Positions 17,569 to 26,033 of a DNA stretch of 64,000 bases are shown in pieces. The number at the start of each line of letters is the position of its first letter. The stretch's first letter is position 1. The notes below the pieces were generated by a model. The model did not search any database. It saw only the letters and a list, made by a program, of their open reading frames with translations, and had not been told where the DNA came from. Both the position numbers and the translations under genes were made by a program. Source of the stretch: an uncultured Carboxylicivirga sp. (GTDB taxonomy: Bacteria; Bacteroidota; Bacteroidia; Bacteroidales; Marinilabiliaceae); NCBI GenBank assembly GCA_947503525.1, contig CANNEA010000002.1:248001-312000 (forward strand), written 5' to 3'.

Positions 17569-19368
17569 CTATTTAAGATTAGAGCGTTTGCGTTCATGCT
17601 CTAAAAGTAATATTTTTCTTAGTCTTATGCTAGAAGGCGTTACCTCAACATACTCATCACCCTGAATATATTCCAAAGCTTCTTCTAAACTAAAACGAAT
17701 TGGAGGAGCTAATTTTACCTTATCATCGGCACCCGAAGAACGCATATTACTCATCTTCTTAGCTTTGGTGACATTAATGGTCAGGTCGCCTTCACGATTA
17801 TTCTCACCAACAACCTGTCCCATATAAACATCTTCCTGTGGATCAATAAAGAACTTTCCTCTATCCTGAAGTTTATCCATTCCATAGGCAATTGAAGTTC
17901 CTGATTCGATAACAATTAAAGAACCATTGATACGTTTTTCGATATCACCTTTCCATGGTTGAAACTCAATAAAACGGTGAGCCATAATAGCTTCACCCTG
18001 GGTAGCTGTAAGCATATTACTACGCAAACCAATAATACCACGTGAAGGAATATTAAATTCAAGATGAACACGTTCACCTTTTTTCTCCATTGATTTCAAA
18101 TCACCCTTACGTTGAGATACCATCTCAATGGCCTTACCCGAATGGTGCTCCGGAAGATCGATTGTTAAATCCTCAACTGGCTCTAACTTCTCACCAAACT
18201 CTTCTTTAATAATTACACGCGGCTGTCCAACCTGTAATTCATAACCTTCACGACGCATTGTTTCAATCAATACCGACAAATGAAGTACACCACGACCGTA
18301 TACGTTCCAGGCATCAGCAGAATCTGTTTCTTCAACGCGTAAAGCCAAATTTTTCTCCAACTCTTTATCCAGGCGATCTTTAATATGACGAGACGTTACA
18401 TATTTACCATCCTTACCAAAAAATGGTGAGTTATTGATGGTAAAAAGCATACTCATTGTAGGCTCATCAATTGCTATTGGGTCTAAAGCCTCTGGATTTT
18501 CAAGATCGGCAATCGTGTCACCAATATCAAAACCTTCAATACCAATTAAGGCACATATCTGACCACAATGTACACTCTCAACCTTTGAACGTCCTAAGCC
18601 ATCAAAAACATTTAATTCCTTGATACGTGTTCGCTTTATGCTACCATCACGTTTTACAAGGCTTACATCCTGATTAACTTTTAGCTCACCACGGTGTAAT
18701 CGACCAATAGCAATACGTCCAAGATATTTACTGTGATCCAGTGAAGTAATCTGTAGCTGAGGAGTTCCTTTATTATATTCAGGAGCTGGAATATGCTCAA
18801 GGATAGAATCAAAAACAGCCTCAATATTATCCGTTTTTTGTTTCCAATCGGTACTCATCCAATTTTCTTTGGCTGATCCGTAAACAGATGGAAAATCCAA
18901 TTGATCCTCTGTAGCATCCAGCGAGAACATTAAATCAAATACAGATTCATGTACCTCCTCAGGACGACAGTTTGGTTTATCCACTTTATTAATGACCACA
19001 ATTGGCTTTAGTCCAAGAGATATAGCTTTTTGCAGCACAAAACGTGTTTGAGGCATTGGCCCTTCAAATGCATCAACCAATAAAAGAACCCCATCAGCCA
19101 TATTAAGAACACGTTCAACTTCTCCTCCAAAATCACTGTGACCAGGTGTGTCTATAATGTTAATTTTAACACCTTTCCACATTACGGACACATTTTTCGA
19201 CAGAATTGTGATACCACGCTCACGTTCAAGGTCGTTATTGTCCATGATAAGCTCACCAACTTCCTGGTGATCCTTAAACAATTTTCCGGCCATTAACATC
19301 TTGTCTACCAGTGTAGTTTTACCGTGGTCAACGTGGGCAATAATGGCTACATTTCTAATCTCTTGCAT
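17569..19368 (-). CDS. typA: Ribosome-associated translational GTPase TypA/BipA
   Basis: This is a 599-residue GTPase of the EF-G superfamily that helps 50S ribosome assembly and stress adaptation. G1 is A-H-V-D-H-G-K-T (about residues 10-17), with R-G-I-T-I switch, D-T-P-G-H-S-D-F and N-K-V-D motifs. The C-terminus has the BipA-specific domain with G-E-A-I-M-A-H-R-F. Full length and no missing motifs. It is monocistronic with a -7 promoter element just upstream. Confidence 0.97.
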   Translation of the reverse strand: MQEIRNVAIIAHVDHGKTTLVDKMLMAGKLFKDHQEVGELIMDNNDLERERGITILSKNVSVMWKGVKINIIDTPGHSDFGGEVERVLNMADGVLLLVDAFEGPMPQTRFVLQKAISLGLKPIVVINKVDKPNCRPEEVHESVFDLMFSLDATEDQLDFPSVYGSAKENWMSTDWKQKTDNIEAVFDSILEHIPAPEYNKGTPQLQITSLDHSKYLGRIAIGRLHRGELKVNQDVSLVKRDGSIKRTRIKELNVFDGLGRSKVESVHCGQICALIGIEGFDIGDTIADLENPEALDPIAIDEPTMSMLFTINNSPFFGKDGKYVTSRHIKDRLDKELEKNLALRVEETDSADAWNVYGRGVLHLSVLIETMRREGYELQVGQPRVIIKEEFGEKLEPVEDLTIDLPEHHSGKAIEMVSQRKGDLKSMEKKGERVHLEFNIPSRGIIGLRSNMLTATQGEAIMAHRFIEFQPWKGDIEKRINGSLIVIESGTSIAYGMDKLQDRGKFFIDPQEDVYMGQVVGENNREGDLTINVTKAKKMSNMRSSGADDKVKLAPPIRFSLEEALEYIQGDEYVEVTPSSIRLRKILLLEHERKRSNLK

Positions 19369-19389
19369 AACTTAAATCCAAATGAGCCG

Positions 19390-19397
19390 CAAAGGTA
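19390..19397 (-). promoter_or_regulatory. -7 element of the typA promoter
   Basis: TACCTTTG on the minus strand matches TAnnTTTG and is placed 21 nt before the ATG, implying a very short leader. No -33 TTG at a normal distance was recognised. Confidence 0.5.
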
Positions 19398-19510
19398 CTG
19401 CTATTTTTTGTGATAAATGCTTAAGCCAGGTTAAAAAAAGGTTTATTTGTCCGATTTACAGATTACTTTGTATGCTTATCTTTAAGACTGTGTTGGAAGC
19501 CCTACAAACA

Positions 19511-19689
19511 ATGAACACATCTCATACGTAACGATTAGTATTCTTTTTAATGACGGCCCTAACGTTGGGTGTAAGTATTCAGGCTCAGGATTCATTTTAC
19601 GATATTAAAGTGAATTGGATCACTTAAAAGGAAAGAAAGTAATTGTGGTGAATACGACTAATTGGAATTGCAATCTCACCAGGAACTAA
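19511..19689 (+). pseudogene. Relic of a secreted glutathione peroxidase
   Basis: From an ATG at 19511 the frame reads M-N-T-S-H-T, an in-frame TAA, then R-L-V-F-F-L-M-T-A-L-T-L-G-V-S and I-Q-A-Q, a clean Bacteroidota signal peptide. D-S-F-Y-D-I-K-V-N follows, and then a stop at 19625. The frame then shifts: from 19615 a second frame reads L-D-H-L-K-G-K-K-V-I-V-V-N-T and C-N-L-T before a TAA at 19687. F-Y-D-I-K-V-N and L-K-G-K-K-V-x-V-V-N-T with a following Cys-x-L-T are the start of the glutathione peroxidase fold and its catalytic-cysteine loop. The remaining two-thirds of the domain is absent. One nonsense mutation, one frameshift/deletion and a large 3' deletion explain it. Confidence 0.6.
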
Positions 19690-19799
19690 GCCTTATGATA
19701 AAGTAATGAACGTTTGAACTAAGGGTTAATCAAAAACTAATAATTAAAATATTTTACTATTTTCATGCGTCGGAAATTCAACCTAAATTACTTTTATAA

Positions 19800-20165
19800 A
19801 TGGGAAAAACAGTTATAGTAACATTGCTTAATGCAGTGCAAGAGAATGGTGGATATACACTTCACCTTAAAGACAATGAAGGCCATAGAGGCGATAATAA
19901 CATTACCTCACAAGCTAATCCTGGCGATTTTGTGCAGTGGGCAATTGAGCCGGGCAGTAATATAAGCTCCATCGACAATGTATATGCTAAAGAAGGCAGC
20001 GCTAATATATTTAGCGAAGGCCCACGTAAAGATGGTGATGCTTGGGTAGGTAATGTTAATCCTGAGGCTACTGGTTCGGAATCATACAATATCCAATATA
20101 CAGTGGATGGAGCTACGGTTGTGGATGATCCGATTATTGAGGTTGAAGATCCAGACAATGGGTAG
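19800..20165 (+). CDS. Unknown 121-residue beta-rich protein
   Basis: I do not recognise this family. The protein lacks a signal peptide, is acidic and shows alternating beta strands with the landmarks P-G-D-F-V-Q-W, I-S-S-I-D-N-V-Y and W-V-G-N-V. It ends in an acidic tail (E-V-E-D-P-D-N-G). The pattern suggests a small beta-sandwich (cupredoxin- or Ig-like) domain, but this is only an impression. Its stop codon overlaps the start of the TPR kinase gene by 8 nt, so the two are translated together and may act together, for example as a ligand or sensor partner. Confidence 0.72.
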   Translation: MGKTVIVTLLNAVQENGGYTLHLKDNEGHRGDNNITSQANPGDFVQWAIEPGSNISSIDNVYAKEGSANIFSEGPRKDGDAWVGNVNPEATGSESYNIQYTVDGATVVDDPIIEVEDPDNG

Positions 20166-22050
20166 ATTGAAACATATCTTTATAGTTGCCCTCATTATGA
20201 TGGGCAACTTTTTCCTTATTCAGTCACAGAATAAAAAAGGCCTAAAAACTGATAGCCTTATTCAAGAGTATAACGAATTAACAAAAGCTGATGATTCAAT
20301 CAGATATGCTATCTGTAAAACAATCTTCTATTCCTCCACAGAAGTCGATGTTCGTTTAGAATACTCTCAAAAATCTTATGAAATTGCTGAACGACTGGAA
20401 GATGATTACCTCAAGGCTGGAGCTAAATACCGAATAGCCTTAGTTAATAAACAACTTGGATTCCTTAATATCGCCTATGATGAATTTTTACAGGCCTTAG
20501 CCTTATACACCTTATGTAATTCCCCGAGAGGGCAAATATCAACTTTATCTAATATTGGTGCACTTTTAACTACAATGCAAAACTATACAGAGGCCGAAAA
20601 ATATTTCAAAAGAGCCTTACAGTCAATGTGGCAAGAAAAAGATACCATTAGATACGCATCAACATTAACAAATTTAGGAGAACTAAAGAGATTTCAATCT
20701 GAACCAGAAGAAGCAAAGAATCATTTTAAAAAAGCATTAAAGCTATTTACGTTAAAGAACCATAAGTATGGTCAAGCCATTAATAATGGTAATATTGGTC
20801 TGGTATATTTAGCGCAAGACAGTTTGGCATTTGCTATTGATAACCTAAATCAGTCCATCAAAATACTTGCTCCTTTAAGTGATAATTACTCAGTATCTGT
20901 TTACGAAGAGGGACTTGCTCATGTTTATCAAAAGCAAAAACACTATAAAAAAGCAGAAGAACTGGCCTTACAAAGTTTAGCCTTGGCTGAAGAAGATCAT
21001 TTGATTGAGCAAATACGTGATGCGCAACATCGCTTATCTGAAATATATAAGGAAAGTAAACAACCATTAAAAGCCTACAATGCTCATGTGGCCTATGTAA
21101 ACTATAAGGATAGTTTAATCAATGAAAAAAACATTCGCGAAATTGAGAATTTGCGCCGACAATACGAGGTGGCAGAAAAACAGCGAGAAGTAGATGAACT
21201 AACCAAAGAACAAGAATATTACAAAACCATTGGAATAAGTTTGGGTATCATAATTCTACTGGCCATTAGCCTGGCTGGTGTACAATTGTACCATAGCCGC
21301 CGAAGAAAACGCATAAACCTTAAACTGAAGGAGCAACAAAAAGAACTGGAGCAACTCAACGAAACCAAAGACAAGTTTTTTTCAATTATCTCGCACGATT
21401 TACGAAGTCCTATTGCCACTTTTCAGAGTTTTACGGAAGTGTTTGATGTAATGGTGGAACACCAAGAATATGATAAACTTAAGGTAGTAGCCTCTCAAAT
21501 GAAGCAATCCTCAGCCTCTATTATAGATCTGGTTGACAACCTCTTTAATTGGGGATTAAATCAAAAAGGTGAAATCCCATATGACCCTCAAAATGTGAAC
21601 TTACGTGAGCAAACTAAAATAATAATTGACGTTCTTGGAGAAATGGCCAGAATAAAAGGCATTCAATTATCCAACCAAATCGATCCATCTATTTATTTAA
21701 CAGCCGATGTGCACATGTTACAGGCCATACTCCGCAATCTGGCGAATAACGCTTTGAAATTTACTTTTAGTGGTGGATCTGTTTCAATTTTGGCTGAACA
21801 AAATGCCAAAACCATTTCCATAATTGTGAGAGATACCGGTGTTGGCATTTCAAGCGACAAGCTAAACCATCTATTTGAATTGGATGCCAACAAAAGCACA
21901 GCTGGCACCATGAACGAACGTGGCGTAGGTTTAGGCTTACGACTGGTATACGAGTTTGTGGAGCGTCACAAAGGAACAATCCAAGTTAAAAGTATTGTTG
22001 CCAGTGGTACGGATATGATTGTAGAATTACCATTAGATGTTAGAACCTAG
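20158..22050 (+). CDS. TPR-repeat sensor histidine kinase
   Basis: The likely start is the ATG at 20158 (630 residues), since it yields a signal peptide (about residues 1-23). A periplasmic region of about five tetratricopeptide repeats follows to near residue 300, then a coiled coil, one transmembrane helix at about 358-378 and a second coiled coil. HisKA has the phospho-acceptor in S-H-D-L-R-S-P (His near 412). HATPase_c has N-N-A-L-K-F, D-T-G-V-G-I and G-V-G-L-G-L. It lacks an attached receiver or DNA-binding domain, and no response regulator is adjacent, so its partner is encoded elsewhere. An extended upstream frame from 20053 overlaps the 121-residue gene and is rejected. Confidence 0.92.
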   Translation: MGRLKHIFIVALIMMGNFFLIQSQNKKGLKTDSLIQEYNELTKADDSIRYAICKTIFYSSTEVDVRLEYSQKSYEIAERLEDDYLKAGAKYRIALVNKQLGFLNIAYDEFLQALALYTLCNSPRGQISTLSNIGALLTTMQNYTEAEKYFKRALQSMWQEKDTIRYASTLTNLGELKRFQSEPEEAKNHFKKALKLFTLKNHKYGQAINNGNIGLVYLAQDSLAFAIDNLNQSIKILAPLSDNYSVSVYEEGLAHVYQKQKHYKKAEELALQSLALAEEDHLIEQIRDAQHRLSEIYKESKQPLKAYNAHVAYVNYKDSLINEKNIREIENLRRQYEVAEKQREVDELTKEQEYYKTIGISLGIIILLAISLAGVQLYHSRRRKRINLKLKEQQKELEQLNETKDKFFSIISHDLRSPIATFQSFTEVFDVMVEHQEYDKLKVVASQMKQSSASIIDLVDNLFNWGLNQKGEIPYDPQNVNLREQTKIIIDVLGEMARIKGIQLSNQIDPSIYLTADVHMLQAILRNLANNALKFTFSGGSVSILAEQNAKTISIIVRDTGVGISSDKLNHLFELDANKSTAGTMNERGVGLGLRLVYEFVERHKGTIQVKSIVASGTDMIVELPLDVRT

Positions 22051-22113
22051 CCATTTGTTTGCTATTTAGTAGGTAATTAAATAAAAACTAAGCACTAACA
22101 CCTAACTAATTAA

Positions 22114-22830
22114 CTATTGATTAACCACTTTAACTGCTTGTTCCATAATAACAGGATACTTATATCCAGCTCCAAAATCTTTGTTTAAGCTAATCGTTCC
22201 CAATAGAGTAACAACATCGCCTACCTGATAAAATTGGTCGGTGGTAACGGTTAAATCAAAATCACCTTCATGGCTGCTTCCATCCTGAATGTGAAGCCAG
22301 TTAACACCCATAATGCCATTGTTAACTTTTACAACTTGCCCTCTAATGGTGATTTGTTGGCCACTATTATCAGTTTTATTTTTAAATACCTGAGCCACAC
22401 TTTGAGCTCCTGCCGGTTGATCCACTGAAATATCACTTTGCGCAATACCTACTTTTTTATTCAGTTTCTTATTGATGGCTTCAGCAACAGGTTCAACTGC
22501 CACATCGCGAATACCCTGAACAAAATAAACGGTTTCAAACACCCTGCCCAATGATTTACTCTCGAAATTTTTCATTTCCAGACCTTCATCATAAAAAATG
22601 GTCTGTCCTACCGTGACCTCTTTCTGTGGAATAGCTATCCAATTTTCAACATCAGCTTCTTTAGCCAACAAATAGGTATAAGATGCTGTTTGAATAACTT
22701 CACTCACTGTAGCTTCATGAGTTCCGTGAGGCAATTGAGATGAAGATTGATTGTCTTTCTTTTGTCCACTCTGACAAGCCGTAAAAACAAGAATAAAAAT
22801 TAGGGAAAGAAACAATAAATTTCTGCGCAT
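22114..22830 (-). CDS. NrfJ-like/OB-fold lipoprotein
   Basis: Starting at the ATG at 22830 gives a 238-residue lipoprotein with lipobox F-T-A-C (Cys19). Residues about 35-115 match the small domain seen in NrfJ-like periplasmic proteins: Y-T-Y-L, W-I-A-I-P, V-G-Q-T-I-F-Y and E-M-K-N-F-x-S-K with T-V-Y-F-V. The second half (about 150-236) looks like an OB-fold: I-T-I-R-G-Q-V-V-K, W-L-H-I-Q-D-G and G-D-V-V-T-L-L-G. NrfJ domains are thought to act in nitrite-reductase/cytochrome c maturation or copper handling; no such genes are near. A longer start (22851) is possible. Confidence 0.72.
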   Translation of the reverse strand: MRRNLLFLSLIFILVFTACQSGQKKDNQSSSQLPHGTHEATVSEVIQTASYTYLLAKEADVENWIAIPQKEVTVGQTIFYDEGLEMKNFESKSLGRVFETVYFVQGIRDVAVEPVAEAINKKLNKKVGIAQSDISVDQPAGAQSVAQVFKNKTDNSGQQITIRGQVVKVNNGIMGVNWLHIQDGSSHEGDFDLTVTTDQFYQVGDVVTLLGTISLNKDFGAGYKYPVIMEQAVKVVNQ

Positions 22831-23077
22831 GATAATAAGTTTTGAATTCATACTTTCCAACAAGAATGCTTGCTGAAAGTTCAATTTTCTTTAAATCTAA
22901 CTTATAATCGTTATGTGATTAATATAATGCTCTTCGAACAAGGATAAGACAGATATTAATTATCACTAAAGCGAAAAAATAATCCACAAAATGTTGAAAA
23001 AGCATAGAAAACTCTACTTCACTTTTAACCATAAATACACTATCTTTTAAAGGCTTAATAGTTATTAAAACTGAAAT

Positions 23078-23965
23078 ATGATGAAAAAATGGCCGCCAGC
23101 TCCTAAAGGCACCTATTATTACATCTGTGAAAAACTAGACGCGAAAGAAGATTCGTTTCAAGACAGTTTGGACTATGATGAGGAAATTATAGATGGACAA
23201 AAACGTTACCGTTGGTACAAAAATGCACTAAATAGCGTGCACGAATTGATACTGTTCGACAAACATTTCGATATTTCACCTCATAAATTTGAGGAATTCA
23301 ATTATTTATTTGAAGGCGTTTTATGGGTGACAAAAAATGATCCCAAGTCATTGGAATACATAATGTCGGAATTAACGCCAACTGTTAATCAGGTTGTAAA
23401 AGATAAACTACTTGAAATAATAAAAGGCACCGGGTGTTTTGATTCCTGCGCGATTATTCAGAAACACCTGGGAAGCAAACCCAATGATCCTGTTCAGGCA
23501 TACGAACAAAAACGCAGAAGTGTGGTAAAAAAATTAGAAGCCTACGCAAAAACAATAGTAGAGAAATCTTCCTTACTTCAAAGCCTAATGCATAGCGCTT
23601 TTGACAAAATGGATAGCAAGGAGCCACGTTTAGTTGAAGCTTTTGGGGTATTATTAAATATTGATAGGCATGAAGGCTTAAAAAGTCTAAAAGATAATAT
23701 CGATGAATTAGTTTGGTTGTATATAAATGATAGAGAACTTTTAGCTCATCTTTTTTCAGAGGAGCTTTGCCTGGAAACAAAAGACTTATTTCTCAAACCA
23801 TTTATCACTCTTGAACAGTATGAGCTATTGACCTTTTTTAAAACTAATATTCCTGTTCTACAAACTGGATTCCCTTATTATAAAATTCCTACCTACATCA
23901 GTGGTAATCAAGGCTTGTTAAGTTTTTCAGATGATTGGGACAATTGGGATGATGACGATTATTAG
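23078..23965 (+). CDS. Unknown 295-residue protein with acidic tail
   Basis: No family is recognised. The protein is cytosolic (no signal or membrane segment) and mostly helical from about residue 60, with Y-R-W-Y-K-N-A-L-N-S-V-H near residue 43. It ends with an extremely acidic, Trp-rich tail (D-D-W-D-N-W-D-D-D-D-Y). The tail suggests metal binding, protein interaction or degradation control, all untested. It is flanked by the divergent lipoprotein gene and the downstream kinase gene 148 nt away, so it is likely transcribed alone. An alternative start at 23081 exists. Confidence 0.75.
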   Translation: MMKKWPPAPKGTYYYICEKLDAKEDSFQDSLDYDEEIIDGQKRYRWYKNALNSVHELILFDKHFDISPHKFEEFNYLFEGVLWVTKNDPKSLEYIMSELTPTVNQVVKDKLLEIIKGTGCFDSCAIIQKHLGSKPNDPVQAYEQKRRSVVKKLEAYAKTIVEKSSLLQSLMHSAFDKMDSKEPRLVEAFGVLLNIDRHEGLKSLKDNIDELVWLYINDRELLAHLFSEELCLETKDLFLKPFITLEQYELLTFFKTNIPVLQTGFPYYKIPTYISGNQGLLSFSDDWDNWDDDDY

Positions 23966-24113
23966 TTTAATCTCCTTCGTGGGCAATTGATTAATCACAT
24001 TAATCATATCCAGAAAGTCAATCTTGTCCCAACCATTACCTTTTTTAGACCATCAAAAGCCATTTTAATCGAATTATAAAAGGCTACAAACTATTTTATA
24101 CTATTTTTAGTTC

Positions 24114-25151
24114 ATGAAGCCAAGTCAATTGCCAATCATATTTCGCTATCGCTTACTATGGCACCTCTTGTTTTGGGTGCTTATTTATCTAACATACGTT
24201 ATCAGCTATGGTGGATATACCGATGATTATCAGCGAGAGTTAGCAATTAATGGGGTATTAATGCCAGTAAGGATACTGTTTACTTACCTCATGTTATATT
24301 TGATATTGCCCTTACTCATTCAAAAGAAGTATAGTCAATTTATAGTCTTGACACTTTTTCATGCCCTGGCATGTGGCATTCTCATTTGGTTTGTTTATCG
24401 CTTTTATGCTATCTCAAGCAATATTGCTGACATTAACGAATTACCTTTGCTTTATGTATCTAAAATATTTGTCAGTATCATCTCCAATTACGGAATTGTA
24501 TTGGCGGCCTGCATGCTTAAGCTTTTTAAGTGGTGGTTCATTGATCAACAATACAAGGTGAAGATTGAGAACGAAAAATTGGAGTCGGAACTTAAATTTT
24601 TAAAATCTCAGATTAATCCTCATTTTTTATTCAACACCCTGAATAACTTATACGCCTTAACACTAAAGAATTCATCTCAGGCATCAGATGTCGTACTAAA
24701 ATTATCTGGCCTTTTGGACTATATGTTATATCATGCCAAAGAAAATGAAGTCTCCTTAACTAAAGAATTGTCTATCATTGAAAGTTATATTGAACTGGAA
24801 AAAATACGTTATGGCGACCGCTTGAAACTCAGCTATAGTTTGGAGGGCGATGCATCTTCCTGTATGATAGCTCCGCTAATTCTTATTCCCTTTGTGGAAA
24901 ATGCCTTTAAACATGGTGCCAGCAAGGACAGACAAAGTCCGGAAATAGATATTAAAGTAAAAGCAGAAAGTAATGGAATTGAATTTAATATCTCCAATTC
25001 ATTTCCAAAACATGTTGTTAACAACGATAAAGGAATTGGATTGGAAAACATTCGCCGACAACTGAATCTGATTTATCCTGATCGTCATCAATTGGAAATA
25101 AATCATCAGGATCAAATGTATAGTGTGCAACTTAGACTCAATTGTAATTAG
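24114..25151 (+). CDS. LytS-type sensor histidine kinase
   Basis: The 345-residue kinase has four predicted membrane helices in residues 15-140, then His_kinase (PF06580) with Q-I-N-P-H-F-L-F-N-T-L-N-N. The HATPase N-box is V-E-N-A-F-K-H-G, and the glycine motif D-K-G-I-G-L-E-N-I follows. It ends 2 nt before the regulator gene, so they are one operon. It differs from the kinase at 455-1615 by having no Pro/Arg/His-rich loop. The signal is unknown. Confidence 0.93.
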   Translation: MKPSQLPIIFRYRLLWHLLFWVLIYLTYVISYGGYTDDYQRELAINGVLMPVRILFTYLMLYLILPLLIQKKYSQFIVLTLFHALACGILIWFVYRFYAISSNIADINELPLLYVSKIFVSIISNYGIVLAACMLKLFKWWFIDQQYKVKIENEKLESELKFLKSQINPHFLFNTLNNLYALTLKNSSQASDVVLKLSGLLDYMLYHAKENEVSLTKELSIIESYIELEKIRYGDRLKLSYSLEGDASSCMIAPLILIPFVENAFKHGASKDRQSPEIDIKVKAESNGIEFNISNSFPKHVVNNDKGIGLENIRRQLNLIYPDRHQLEINHQDQMYSVQLRLNCN

Positions 25152-25153
25152 CC

Positions 25154-25888
25154 ATGTCAACCCGATGCCTTATAGTAGATGATGAACCTTTGGCCACAGA
25201 AATCATACAGGCCCATCTAAGCAAGTTTAAAGATTTTGAAATTGCGGGTATTTGCCATGATGCCTTTGAAGCCATGAACTTCCTGCAAAATAACAAGGTG
25301 GATTTAATGTTTCTAGACATTAATATGCCGGAGATGAAAGGCACTGATTTTTTGCGAAACTTTCCTCATCCGCCAAAGGTCATTTTTACAACGGCCTATC
25401 GCGAGTATGCACTTGAAAGCTATGAATTAAATGTGATTGATTACCTCTTAAAACCCATTTCATTTGAACGTTTTATGCAGGCTATGAATAAATATATAGA
25501 ACAAAAATTCGACACGATTTCCAACGACATAAGCTATCATAAAGCAGACGATAAGGAAGACGAATATATTTATGTACGTGAAAAAAATCAGGTTCACAAA
25601 TTGCTCACTTGCAACATCACTTACATAGAAAGTCTGAGCGATTATGTAAAAATATATAGTGAAGATACCAACATCACCATAAGACATACCATAAGTGCAC
25701 TTGAGAAACTACTTCCAGTCAGCAGCTTTATTCGTATACACCGCTCATTTATTATTAATCTCAAGCATATTTCATCATTTACTACCAATTCCATATTTAT
25801 ATGTGGTAAGGAGCTCCCTATTGGGCCGGTATATAGGAATGAAGTATTTAAAACCTTGAAATATGAAAAATTTAGTGACCACAAGTAA
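25154..25888 (+). CDS. LytTR-family response regulator
   Basis: The 244-residue regulator has a receiver domain (D9-D10, phospho-acceptor D55, T-T-A-Y and L-L-K-P) and a C-terminal LytTR DNA-binding domain from about residue 135. The LytTR landmarks are Y-I-E-S-L-S-D-Y-V-K-I, R-I-H-R-S-F-I-I-N and L-P-I-G. It is 145 nt upstream of the LRR surface protein gene, which is a candidate target. A direct repeat typical of LytTR binding was not identified in that gap. Confidence 0.94.
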   Translation: MSTRCLIVDDEPLATEIIQAHLSKFKDFEIAGICHDAFEAMNFLQNNKVDLMFLDINMPEMKGTDFLRNFPHPPKVIFTTAYREYALESYELNVIDYLLKPISFERFMQAMNKYIEQKFDTISNDISYHKADDKEDEYIYVREKNQVHKLLTCNITYIESLSDYVKIYSEDTNITIRHTISALEKLLPVSSFIRIHRSFIINLKHISSFTTNSIFICGKELPIGPVYRNEVFKTLKYEKFSDHK

Positions 25889-26033
25889 CTAGTACGCAGG
25901 CAAGGATAGTTGCCTTTAACATTAACATAAAATACTATTTTCTAGATTTTGCTAAAAAAACGCACTTTTGCGCAGCTTTTGTTGGGATAAACTCGTCTAA
26001 GCACTATTAATTAAACCTAAACCTATAAATCAA

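Noticed and set aside
20053-20157. Upstream extension of the TPR kinase frame
   Set aside because: It lies within the 121-residue gene in another frame and hides a clear signal peptide beginning at 20158.
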